Origin: DATCZS01 sp036525795
GTDB lineage: Bacteria > Actinomycetota > Acidimicrobiia > Spongiisociales > ZC4RG35
DNA length: 32,289 nt
Assembly: GCA_036525795.1 (NCBI GenBank)
Contig: DATCZS010000092.1
Coordinates: forward strand, 1 to 32,289
Reading direction: 5' to 3'
The notes under the pieces were generated by a model. The model was not told where the DNA came from, did not search any database, and saw only the letters and a list, made by a program, of their open reading frames with translations. Position 1 is the stretch's first letter. Each line of letters begins with the position of its first letter. Positions 1-7,525 of this stretch are shown here, in pieces. The position numbers and the translations under genes are program-made.

Positions 1-133
1 TGCGCTGGTGGTGGTCCAACCCAACGTGATCGACGGACCCGCCGGTGTCCAGGTGGGCAATTCGATGTGGGTGACGGAGGCCGGCGTAGAGGTGACCCAG
101 CGCTACCCCACGGAACTGATCGTCTGCGAGTGA
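1..133 (+). CDS. M24 family metallopeptidase, C-terminal end only
   Basis: Only the last 43 codons are in the window; the frame is open from base 2 to the TGA at 131-133. The translation includes VVVQPNVIDGPAGVQVGNS. This matches the end of Xaa-Pro peptidase/creatinase-like M24 proteins, where a VVQPN stretch and a GVQxG turn precede a last beta strand. Members hydrolyse peptide or amide bonds beside proline or act on creatine-like amides, using two metals, but the metal ligands lie upstream of this window. The next gene starts 14 bp downstream, so the two are probably co-transcribed. The family is inferred from a short tail only. Confidence 0.6.
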   Translation, partial: ALVVVQPNVIDGPAGVQVGNSMWVTEAGVEVTQRYPTELIVCE

Positions 134-146
134 CGAGGAGACCCCA

Positions 147-1895
147 ATGACACCGAAGAGCGAGATCCGGGACGGCATGAGGATCGACTGGGACGTCGAG
201 ATACCCATGGACGACGGCGCCGTCATGCGGGCGGATGTCTTTGGCCCGGTCGAGGAGGGCCGCTACCCGGTCATCATCAGCTACGGACCATACGCCAAGG
301 GCCTCGCCTTCCAGGAGGGGTACCCCGACCAGTGGAACCGGATGGTCGCCGACCACCCGGACGTGGCCGCCGGCTCGTCCAACCTCTATCAGAACTGGGA
401 GGTGGTCGATCCAGAGAAGTGGGTCCCGCACGGCTACGTGTGCGTCCGCGTCGACTCGCGGGGCACCGGCATGTCGCCCGGGTTCGTTGACCACTTCTCG
501 CCACGGGAGACCCGGGACTTCTACGAGTGCATCGAATGGGCCGCCGTCCAGCCCTGGTCGACCGGCAAGGTGGGGGCCAACGGGATCAGCTACCTCGCCA
601 TCAACCAGTGGCACGTGGCGTCGCTCAAGCCGCCGCATCTGGCAGCGATGTGCGTCTGGGAGGGTGCCGCCGACTGGTATCGAGACATGACCCACCACGG
701 TGGGCTGCTCTCGACGTTCTGGGCCAACTGGTACGACATGCAGGTCAAGACGGTCCAGTACGGGCTGGGTGACAGGGGCCCGAAGAGCCCTGTCACGGGA
801 CGCAACGCCTGCGGCGAGGAGACGCTGAGCGAGGCCGAGCTGGCATCCAACCGGTCGGACTTCGGCAACGAGATCGTGGCCCACCCGCTGGACGACCGGT
901 ATCACCACGACCGGTCGCCGGTGTTCTCCGAGATCGAGACGCCCCTGCTGTCCGCGGGCAACTGGGGAGGCCAGGGACTTCACCTGCGGGGCAACGTCGA
1001 GGGCTTCTACCGGTCGGCATCCAGCCAGAAGTGGCTGGAACTGCACGGCCTCGAGCACTGGACGCACTTCTACACCGACTACGGCCGCGAGCTGCAGCTC
1101 GCGTTCTTCGACCACTTCCTCAAAGGAGAGGACAACGGGTGGGACCGCCGCCCGCCGGTGCTGCTCCAGGTGCGCCACCTCGACCGGTTCGAGGAGCGAA
1201 CCGAGGACGACTGGCCCATCCCCCGAACCCGCTGGACCGAGATGTACCTCCATTCGGATCTCACGCTCTCCGACGTTCCGCCCGAGGATGCGGTCGAGCT
1301 GTCGTTCGAGGCGATGGGGGACGGTTTGACCTTCCGGTCGGAGCCGCTCGCCGAGACGACCGAGTTCACCGGCCCGCTGGCCAGCCGCCTGTGGGTGTCG
1401 TCGAGCACCACCGACGCAGACCTGTTCCTGGTCTTCCGGGTGTTCGAACCCGAGGGCAGGGAGGTGACGTTCCAGGGGGCCCTCGACCCGAAGGCCCCGG
1501 TGGCACAGGGCTGGCTGCGGGCGTCCCACCGCAAGCTCGACCCGGAGATCTCCCGGCCATTCCGGCCGTATCACACCCACGACGAGGCCTGGCCGCTGGT
1601 GCCCGGAGAGGCATACGAGCTCGACATCGAGATGTGGCCGACCTCGATCGTGGTTCCCGCCGGGTACACGGTCGCGCTGACCGTCCTCGGACGCGACTAC
1701 CGCAACGATGACGCCGGAGACGACGACGCCAAGTCGACCATCGCCAGCTTCAAGAACCGGTTCACCGGCTGCGGCCCGTTCATCCACGACGATCCGCGCG
1801 ACCGTCCCGCCGAAGTCTTCGAAGGGACGACCACGATCCACCTGGGCCCGGACCGGCCCTGCCGCCTGCTCGCCCCGGTGGTCCCACCCAGATGA
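147..1895 (+). CDS. CocE/NonD family hydrolase (X-Pro dipeptidyl-peptidase-like)
   Basis: A 582-residue serine hydrolase with the two-part CocE/X-PDAP layout: an alpha/beta-hydrolase domain (about 15-345) and a C-terminal jelly-roll domain (about 360-575). The strand before the nucleophile reads VDSRGTGMSPG. The nucleophile is Ser148 in GANGISYLA, and the likely catalytic histidine is His304 or His307 in LEHWTHFY. Relatives cleave esters (cocaine esterase), acyl amides or X-Pro dipeptides. At the usual Asp position (cocaine esterase GWYD) the sequence reads AGNWGGQGLH, so the acid residue is not where expected. GAGGAG at 134-139 precedes the ATG. There is no signal peptide, so it should be cytoplasmic. 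It overlaps the MFS gene by ATGA, suggesting that the carrier imports its substrate. The family is secure, the substrate unknown. Confidence 0.88.
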   Translation: MTPKSEIRDGMRIDWDVEIPMDDGAVMRADVFGPVEEGRYPVIISYGPYAKGLAFQEGYPDQWNRMVADHPDVAAGSSNLYQNWEVVDPEKWVPHGYVCVRVDSRGTGMSPGFVDHFSPRETRDFYECIEWAAVQPWSTGKVGANGISYLAINQWHVASLKPPHLAAMCVWEGAADWYRDMTHHGGLLSTFWANWYDMQVKTVQYGLGDRGPKSPVTGRNACGEETLSEAELASNRSDFGNEIVAHPLDDRYHHDRSPVFSEIETPLLSAGNWGGQGLHLRGNVEGFYRSASSQKWLELHGLEHWTHFYTDYGRELQLAFFDHFLKGEDNGWDRRPPVLLQVRHLDRFEERTEDDWPIPRTRWTEMYLHSDLTLSDVPPEDAVELSFEAMGDGLTFRSEPLAETTEFTGPLASRLWVSSSTTDADLFLVFRVFEPEGREVTFQGALDPKAPVAQGWLRASHRKLDPEISRPFRPYHTHDEAWPLVPGEAYELDIEMWPTSIVVPAGYTVALTVLGRDYRNDDAGDDDAKSTIASFKNRFTGCGPFIHDDPRDRPAEVFEGTTTIHLGPDRPCRLLAPVVPPR

Positions 1896-3124
1896 CCGCC
1901 CGGACCGTCGAGCGCCCCATCCCGTGGGCGCTGGTGCTGGGGGGTGTCGCCATCGTGTTTCTCTCCATGGGGACCCGTCAGTCGTTCGGGATCTTCCTCC
2001 GGGCGATCACCGAGGAGCTGGGCACAGGACGCGAGTCGTTCAGTGTGGCGGTGGCGATCCTCAACCTGATGATGGGCATCCCCGTCGCCGGGTACCTGGC
2101 CGACCGCTTCGGCCACCGGTGGGTGCTTCTGTCTGGAGCGGTGGTCTACGGGGCGTCGATGTTCGGGGTGTCGCTGATGCAGTCCTCCACGGCCATGGTG
2201 CTGCTCCTCGGCGTGGCGGCAGGTATCGGGCTGAGCGCGATCTCGATGGCGATCGTCCTCTCGGCGGTGGGACGGGTGGTTCCGGTTCGCAGGCGCACCT
2301 CGCTGCTGGGCCTCGTCACCGCCGGGACGTCTCTCGGCATGTTCGTGCTGGTTCCCGCGGCGCAGTTCTCGCTGGACTCCATGGGCTGGCGTTCGACGTT
2401 CGTCGCGATCGCCGGCTCGACCATCGCGATCGGCGCTCTGGCGTTCCTGTTCCCGGTGCGCCATGACGCCGGGTCCGCCAGCGAGGACGTCGTCGACGAG
2501 GCATTCGTCGACGTCATCCGAAGGGCGCGGCGCAACCGCAGCTACTTGCTCCTGCTGATCGGGTTCTTCGTCTGCGGGTTCCACGTGGGGTTCATCGCCA
2601 CCCACCTTCCCGCCTATCTGGCGGACGGAGGGGTCAGCGGAGGTCCCGCCGCGCTCTCTCTGGCGTTGATCGGCTTGATGAACATCGTCGGGTCGACGGT
2701 GTTCGGAAGGCTGGGCGATCGGTTCCGCCGGCGCACACTGTTGGCGATCCTGTACGGCACGAGGGCGGTGCTCATGATCGGACTGCTGATCGTGCCGCTC
2801 ACGGCGGTGACCGCGGTCGCCTTCGGCGGATTGATCGGCTTCGTGTGGCTGGCCACCGCCCCGCTCACCTCTGCCACGGTCGCCTACCTGCTCGGCGCCC
2901 GCTACCTGTCGACGCTGTTCGGAGTGGTGTTCTTCTCCCACCAGGTCGGGTCGTTCCTCGGGGTCTGGCTGGGGGGCCGCGTGTTCGATGTCACCGGCAG
3001 CTACCGGCCGATCTGGCTGGCGGCGATCGTGCTTGGGTTTCTCTCGATGCTGATCCATCTCCCCATCGACGACCGGGCAAGCGTTCCGGCTCGAACCCTC
3101 GCCACAGAAGGAGCTCCCGCATGA
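1892..3124 (+). CDS. MFS transporter (monocarboxylate/oxalate-formate antiporter-like)
   Basis: A 410-residue membrane protein with about twelve hydrophobic segments in two halves, separated by a charged loop near residues 190-220. Between TM2 and TM3 is the MFS signature AGYLADRFGHRW, and the related FGRLGDRFRRR lies at the start of the second half. The N-terminal GTRQSFGIF segment is typical of the carriers related to monocarboxylate and oxalate/formate transporters, which move organic acids across the inner membrane. Its ATG overlaps the CocE stop by four bases, and its own stop overlaps the next ATG in the same way. The three genes are therefore translationally coupled, and it is probably the uptake step for the substrate of the two hydrolases. 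The substrate itself cannot be read from the sequence. Confidence 0.88.
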   Translation: MTARTVERPIPWALVLGGVAIVFLSMGTRQSFGIFLRAITEELGTGRESFSVAVAILNLMMGIPVAGYLADRFGHRWVLLSGAVVYGASMFGVSLMQSSTAMVLLLGVAAGIGLSAISMAIVLSAVGRVVPVRRRTSLLGLVTAGTSLGMFVLVPAAQFSLDSMGWRSTFVAIAGSTIAIGALAFLFPVRHDAGSASEDVVDEAFVDVIRRARRNRSYLLLLIGFFVCGFHVGFIATHLPAYLADGGVSGGPAALSLALIGLMNIVGSTVFGRLGDRFRRRTLLAILYGTRAVLMIGLLIVPLTAVTAVAFGGLIGFVWLATAPLTSATVAYLLGARYLSTLFGVVFFSHQVGSFLGVWLGGRVFDVTGSYRPIWLAAIVLGFLSMLIHLPIDDRASVPARTLATEGAPA

Positions 3125-3912
3125 CCGTGTCGACGTTCGAGACGAACAGGGGTGCGGTGTCGGTCGAGCGGGTGGGCGACGGCCCCGACCTGGTGATGCT
3201 CCACTCACTGCTCTCGGACCGTCATGTCTTCGACCCGGTTGTGCCTGCCCTCGCCGAACGGTGGCGGGTGAACCTCGTCGACCTGCCCGGATTCGGGGAG
3301 ACCGGGGCGGTGGAGGTGGGCATCGACAACTATGCAGACGTGGTCGGAGCCCTCCTCGACTCGGGAGGGTTCGACCCATCGACCACGGCGGTCCTCGGCA
3401 ACGGTCTCGGCGCCTTCGTCGCCCTCGGGGCGGCCGTTCGCCACGGGGACCGCTTCGACAGGCTTGTACTGGTGGGCTGCGGGGCGACTTTCCCCGATGG
3501 GGCGACGGCGGCGTTCACCGCGATGGCCGCCCGGGTCGACGAAGGCGGGATGGGGGCGGTGATGGACGTGGCCGTGCGACGGATCTTCAGCGAGGACTTT
3601 CTGGCCGCCCACCCCGAGCTGGAGGCGGAGCGGCGCGAGGTGCTCGGGCGCACCGATCCGGCCGCCTTTCGGACCGCCTGCCTCTCCCTGGTCGGGCTCG
3701 ACTACCGCGCCGCGGTGGGCTCGATCACCACTCCCACCCTGGTGGTGGTCGGATCCGATGACCTGGCGACTCCTCCCGCCATGGGGCGGGATCTCGCCGA
3801 CCGCATACCGGGGGCGGGGTACATCGAGCTGCCGGGGATCGCCCATGCCCCCCAGCTCCAGGATCCCGGGGGCTTCCTGGCGGCGGTCGGCCCGTTTCTG
3901 GGAATGGGTTGA
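3121..3912 (+). CDS. Alpha/beta hydrolase, PcaD-like, nucleophile position is Gly
   Basis: A 263-residue alpha/beta-hydrolase of the 3-oxoadipate enol-lactonase/C-C hydrolase type. The start at 3121 overlaps the MFS stop (ATGA); the open frame extends further upstream only inside the carrier gene. The nucleophile elbow, normally G-x-S-x-G, reads GNGLG at residues 93-97. The central residue is Gly95, codon GGT at 3403-3405, one transition from AGT serine. The rest of the triad seems intact: Asp214 in GSDDLATPP and His242 in GIAHAP. The fold is complete, including the LVDLPGFGETG strand, so this is not a decayed gene. Either it is a non-catalytic binding protein, or it uses another residue, or the codon is a base-call error. 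The family is confident, the activity is not. Confidence 0.85.
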   Translation: MTVSTFETNRGAVSVERVGDGPDLVMLHSLLSDRHVFDPVVPALAERWRVNLVDLPGFGETGAVEVGIDNYADVVGALLDSGGFDPSTTAVLGNGLGAFVALGAAVRHGDRFDRLVLVGCGATFPDGATAAFTAMAARVDEGGMGAVMDVAVRRIFSEDFLAAHPELEAERREVLGRTDPAAFRTACLSLVGLDYRAAVGSITTPTLVVVGSDDLATPPAMGRDLADRIPGAGYIELPGIAHAPQLQDPGGFLAAVGPFLGMG

Positions 3913-3941
3913 CGGCGGGCGGACGGCGGTACGCTCCCTCC

Positions 3942-4421
3942 ATGACCGCCTCCACCACCGATCTGTCCGACGCCCATCCAGAGGTGCAGGCGGCCGCTCC
4001 GATCTTCACCGACTTCGGTGGCAGGCGGACGTTCGGGGGCCCGATCGAAACCGTCAGGGTCTACGAGGACAACGTCCTGGTGAAGGCGATGCTCGAAACA
4101 CCGGGAGATGGCAGGGTGCTCGTCGTCGACGGTGGCGGATCGCGCCGGCGCGCCCTCGTGGGGGACGTGCTGGCCGGGATCGGTGCGGGAAACGGCTGGG
4201 CCGGGATCGTGATCTACGGCTGCGTTCGCGACACCGAGGCCCTGGCTGATCTCGACATCGGGGTCAAGGCGCTGGCGGCGTTTCCGATTCGCAGCGAGAA
4301 GCGTGGAGTGGGACAGGTCTCGCTTCCGGTTTCCTTCGCCGGGGTGACCTTCCGCCCCGGATGGTGGCTCTACGCCGACGCCGACGGCATCATCGTGTCC
4401 CGTACCGAGCTCGCGGGCTGA
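3942..4421 (+). CDS. RraA family protein, probable HMG/CHA-type aldolase
   Basis: A 159-residue RraA-fold protein. The start at 3942 gives the family length (E. coli RraA is 161 residues). A TTG at 3909, overlapping the preceding stop, would add 11 poorly matching residues and is the alternative. Family blocks follow in order: FGGPIETV, VLVVDGGGS (59-67), GDVLAGIGAGNGWAG (74-88), GCVRDTEAL (93-101) and YADADGIIVS. Arg96-Asp97 is the pair used by 4-hydroxy-4-methyl-2-oxoglutarate and 4-carboxy-4-hydroxy-2-oxoadipate aldolases. E. coli RraA, an RNase E inhibitor, has Arg-Gln there. This favours a pyruvate-forming aldolase that ends a protocatechuate or gallate meta-cleavage route, with divalent metal. 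RNase E regulation is less likely given the catabolic neighbours. Confidence 0.85.
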   Translation: MTASTTDLSDAHPEVQAAAPIFTDFGGRRTFGGPIETVRVYEDNVLVKAMLETPGDGRVLVVDGGGSRRRALVGDVLAGIGAGNGWAGIVIYGCVRDTEALADLDIGVKALAAFPIRSEKRGVGQVSLPVSFAGVTFRPGWWLYADADGIIVSRTELAG

Positions 4422-4459
4422 CATGACCCTTCTCGGCGCGGCGTGCCCGGGCCCCGCTC

Positions 4460-5380
4460 ATGCCTGATGCGGTCCTGCGGGTCGGCGGCTACGCCCCCAG
4501 GGAGTCCTCCCACTCGTCGGTGCTCGGCGTGCTCGCCCGAGAGATCGAGACCCGCACCGAGGGAAGACTGGGAGTCTCGATTCTCTGGAACATCCTCGAC
4601 GAGGGGCTGCCCGCCACGGCCCTTCTCGACATGGTCGAGAAGGGAGAGCTCGCCATGTGCTATTTCTCCACCAGCTACCTGGGCGATCGCGTATCCGATC
4701 TGAACGTGCTCGAGACGCCTTTCCTGTTCGACACGCTCGAGGCCGCCCACCGCGCCCTGGACGGCCGGCTGGGGGCGGCGCTCACCCGCTCGGTCGAGCG
4801 ACAGACGGGGTTCCAGGTCCTGGGCTACTGGGACAACGGGTTCCGTCACCTGACCAACTGCGTGAGACCGGTCCGGGTGCCGGAGGACTGCCGGGGGCTG
4901 CGGGTCCGCCTGCAGCCGAATTCCGTCCACGAGGCGATGATCGAGGCGTGGGGCGGGATCCCGGTGCCGGTCGAGTTGAGGCGGGGGATCGAGATGATCC
5001 GCAGCGGCGAGGTGGACGCCCAGGAGAACCCGCTGGCCAACACCGTGGCCTACGGCGTCGATCGCGTTCACCGCTTCGCCACCATGACCGCTCACCTCTA
5101 CGGGGCGCGCGGGGTGTTCGCCCATCCCGGAACCCTCGCCGGCCTCCCGGCGGACGGGGCGCACGCCGTGCGCGAGGCGGTGTCTGCGGCGATCGCCCAT
5201 CAGCGACGAGAGGCGGAGGCGGGTGAATCCTGGCTCCGCCGGCGGCTCGAGGCGGAGGGGATGGAGTTCGTCGATCCGACGGCCGAGGGCCGGGAAGCCT
5301 TCCGCGATGCGGTCGCGGGGGTCATCGTGGAAGCGCGGCGCCGGCTGGGAGACGAGCTCTTCGAGTTGGCGGGCGCATGA
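4460..5380 (+). CDS. TRAP transporter solute-binding protein (DctP-like) lacking a signal peptide
   Basis: A 306-residue DctP/TAXI-fold protein. Typical blocks are ETPFLFDTLEAAHRAL, GYWDNGFRHLTN (about 115-126), RPVRVPEDCRGLRVRLQPN (132-150) and QENPLANTVAYG (about 193-204). Arg145 and Arg147 sit where TRAP binding proteins hold the ligand carboxylate. Such proteins normally deliver organic acids to DctQM membrane subunits and are exported. Here the mature fold begins at residue 1 (MPDAVLRVGGYAP). The same frame has a stop at 4424-4426 and no ATG, GTG or TTG between it and 4460, so no signal sequence can be added. No DctQ or DctM is in the window. An EamA carrier overlaps its stop by ATGA. 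Either it acts inside the cell or the export signal was lost. Confidence 0.85.
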   Translation: MPDAVLRVGGYAPRESSHSSVLGVLAREIETRTEGRLGVSILWNILDEGLPATALLDMVEKGELAMCYFSTSYLGDRVSDLNVLETPFLFDTLEAAHRALDGRLGAALTRSVERQTGFQVLGYWDNGFRHLTNCVRPVRVPEDCRGLRVRLQPNSVHEAMIEAWGGIPVPVELRRGIEMIRSGEVDAQENPLANTVAYGVDRVHRFATMTAHLYGARGVFAHPGTLAGLPADGAHAVREAVSAAIAHQRREAEAGESWLRRRLEAEGMEFVDPTAEGREAFRDAVAGVIVEARRRLGDELFELAGA

Positions 5381-6345
5381 CCGCCGTCCGGAACCGGGCA
5401 GACGGCGGCGACGGAGAGGAGCGGGAGCGGCGGGACGGCCGATCCCATCCGACCTGGCTCCCGGCGGCGCTGCTGGTCGCCACCGTGCTCACTTTGGGCT
5501 TCAACTGGCCGCTGCTGGCGATCGGTCTGGAGGAGATCTCACCACTGTGGCTGAGCACCATGCGGCTCGCAGGCGCGACCCTGGTCATCTTCGGGGTGGC
5601 CGCGTCCAGGGGAAGCCTCCGGCGTCCTCCCAGGGCCGACCTCCCGGTGCTCGTCTCGGTCGCATTCGGTCGGCTGATCATGGTCATGGTGCTGGTGTTC
5701 ATCGCCCTCCGATTCGTCCCGCCCGGGAGATCCTCGGTGCTGGTATGGACGTCGAGTCTGTGGACGGTCCCGATGGCCGTGGCAGTGCTCGGCGAACACA
5801 TGAACGCCCGGCGGTGGGTCGGGCTGGGTCTCGGCATCGCGGGGATCGTCGTGATGGTCGAGCCGTGGGAGGCCGCGATCGGGTCCCAGGTGCTGGTGGG
5901 CTACGGCCTTCTGATCGCGGCGGCCGTCTTCCAGGCTGCGACCGCCGTCCACGTCAGGCACCATCGATGGTTGTCGACGCCCATCGAGCTGCTCCCCTGG
6001 CAGCTCGTGGCGGCGGTGGTTCCGCTGTTCGCGGTCACCTCGGCGTTGGAGGGGACGCCTTCGATCGCCTGGCGACCCGGCCTGGTGGCGATCGTCGTGT
6101 ATCAGGGGGCGCTCGCCACCGGATTCGCCATGTGGGCCCAGCTCACCGTCCTTCGGCTCCTCCCGGCGATCACGACCAATCTCAGCCTGATGATGGTTCC
6201 CGTTCTCGGGTTCGTGTCCTCGGTGGTGGTGGTGGGCGAACGGGTGACCGTCCCTGCCCTCGTGGCGACGGTGCTGATCGGTGCGGGCGTGTTGCTCGGG
6301 GTGGGACTGGGCCGTGTCCCCGCCTCACCGCCTCCCCTCAGATGA
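5377..6345 (+). CDS. EamA/DMT family transporter
   Basis: A 322-residue membrane protein with ten hydrophobic segments arranged as two EamA repeats (about 28-150 and 165-312). A charged N-terminal tail of about 25 residues precedes them. Marks of the family are FNWPLLAIGLEEISPLW after the first helix, LWTVPMAVAVLGEHMNARR closing the first repeat, and VPVLGFVSSVVVVGERVT in the second. EamA carriers move metabolites, amino acids or drugs, and the direction cannot be read here. The start overlaps the DctP-like stop by ATGA. It is the last gene of the plus-strand unit, and its 3' end overlaps the convergent CaiB/BaiF gene by eight bases, leaving no room for a terminator between them. Confidence 0.88.
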   Translation: MTAVRNRADGGDGEERERRDGRSHPTWLPAALLVATVLTLGFNWPLLAIGLEEISPLWLSTMRLAGATLVIFGVAASRGSLRRPPRADLPVLVSVAFGRLIMVMVLVFIALRFVPPGRSSVLVWTSSLWTVPMAVAVLGEHMNARRWVGLGLGIAGIVVMVEPWEAAIGSQVLVGYGLLIAAAVFQAATAVHVRHHRWLSTPIELLPWQLVAAVVPLFAVTSALEGTPSIAWRPGLVAIVVYQGALATGFAMWAQLTVLRLLPAITTNLSLMMVPVLGFVSSVVVVGERVTVPALVATVLIGAGVLLGVGLGRVPASPPPLR

Positions 6346-7525
6346 TCCCGTCCTCCCGCAGCGCGGCGATGGCGTCGGCCGAGAGCCCGGCGAGTCCGGC
6401 GAGCACCTCGTCGGTGTGCTCCCCCAGAAGCGGCGGATGACGCCGGATCGCAGCCGGGGTCTCTTCCTGGACGATGGGGAGACCGAGCATGCGGATGAGG
6501 CCAAGCGCCGGATGCTCGATGTCGGCGACCATCTCCCGGCCGACCGTCTGCGCAGACGCCAGCGCCTCTGCCACATCGTTGATGGGGCCAGAGGGGATGC
6601 CGGCCTGGTCGAGGGCGCCGATCCACTCGGCCCGAGTTCTCGTGCCCATGACCTCCTGGACCAGCGCGTCGATCTGGTCGCGGTTCTCCACCCGGTCCCG
6701 GTTGCGGGCGAAGCGAGGGTCCTCCCCCCACTCCGGCCTTCCCACCAGTTCGGCGAGCTTGCGGAACTGCGCATCGTTGCCCACCGCCAGCGCGATCTCG
6801 CCGTCTGACGCCCGGAATGTGCGGTACGGAACGATGTTGGGGTGCCCGTTCCCGTAGCGGCCCGGCACCGCGCCGGACGCCAGATGGTTGGCGGCCACGT
6901 TGGCCAGCATGAGCAGTCCCGTGTCGTGCAGCGTGACCTCCGTCCGCTGGCCGCGTCCGGTCCGATGGCGCGCCTCGAGGGCGGACAGGATCGAGATGGT
7001 GGCGAGAAGGCCGGTGCAGATGTCAACGATCGCCACTCCGAGCTTCATCGACGATCCGTCGGGTTCACCGGTGATCGACATCAACCCCGTCTCGGCCTGG
7101 AGGATGAAGTCGTAGCCCGGCATGCCTGCCTTGGGGCCGGTCGATCCGTAGCCGCTGATCGTGCATCGGACGGCCCGGGGGGCCTCCGCCTCGAACCAGG
7201 CCTCGTCGAGCCCCCATCGCTCCAGGGTGCCGATCTTGAAGTTGTCGATGACGACGTCCGCCGCCCGCGCCAGCGCCTTGAGGACCTCCACCCCGGCATC
7301 CGAGGACAGATCGAGGGTCACGCTCCGCTTGTTGCGGTTGACGCCGAGGTAGTAGGCCGACTCGGTGCCCACGAACGGAGGTCCCCATGCACGGGTGTCG
7401 TCGCCGCTTCCGGGGCGTTCCACCTTGACGATGTCTGCCCCGAGATCCCCCAGCAGCATCGTTGCCAGCGGCCCGGCGAGCACCCTGGTCAGATCGAGTA
7501 CCACCAACCCGTCGAGCGCTCCCAT
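6338..7525 (-). CDS. CaiB/BaiF (class III) CoA-transferase
   Basis: A 395-residue family III CoA-transferase, which moves CoA between carboxylic acids through an aspartyl-CoA intermediate. The start block LVVLDLTRVLAGPLATMLLG is followed by LGADIVKVERPGSGDDTR and by NRNKRSVTLDL. The catalytic aspartate is Asp168 in LGVAIVDICTG, close to Asp169 of formyl-CoA transferase. The end block HPPLLGEHTDEVL is also typical. The ATG at 7525 shares its A with the stop of the upstream CoA-transferase subunit gene (TGATG), which fixes the start; the frame extends upstream only inside that gene. It is last in the crotonase operon, so it probably activates the pathway acid by CoA transfer or recycles CoA. 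The ring opening would then be done by the upstream genes. Confidence 0.92.
   Translation of the reverse strand: MGALDGLVVLDLTRVLAGPLATMLLGDLGADIVKVERPGSGDDTRAWGPPFVGTESAYYLGVNRNKRSVTLDLSSDAGVEVLKALARAADVVIDNFKIGTLERWGLDEAWFEAEAPRAVRCTISGYGSTGPKAGMPGYDFILQAETGLMSITGEPDGSSMKLGVAIVDICTGLLATISILSALEARHRTGRGQRTEVTLHDTGLLMLANVAANHLASGAVPGRYGNGHPNIVPYRTFRASDGEIALAVGNDAQFRKLAELVGRPEWGEDPRFARNRDRVENRDQIDALVQEVMGTRTRAEWIGALDQAGIPSGPINDVAEALASAQTVGREMVADIEHPALGLIRMLGLPIVQEETPAAIRRHPPLLGEHTDEVLAGLAGLSADAIAALREDGII

Noticed and set aside
1697..3379. A 560-codon open frame on the minus strand opposite the MFS gene.
   Set aside because: Its translation is almost wholly Arg, Pro, Gly, His and Asp with no domain, typical of the antisense frame of GC-rich coding DNA. 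The plus-strand carrier fits a known family.
4423..4467. A 14-codon ORF (ATG 4423) before the DctP-like gene as a separate small gene or leader peptide.
   Set aside because: No ribosome site and no regulatory hairpin after it. It is kept only as a possible remnant of a signal peptide in the DctP finding.
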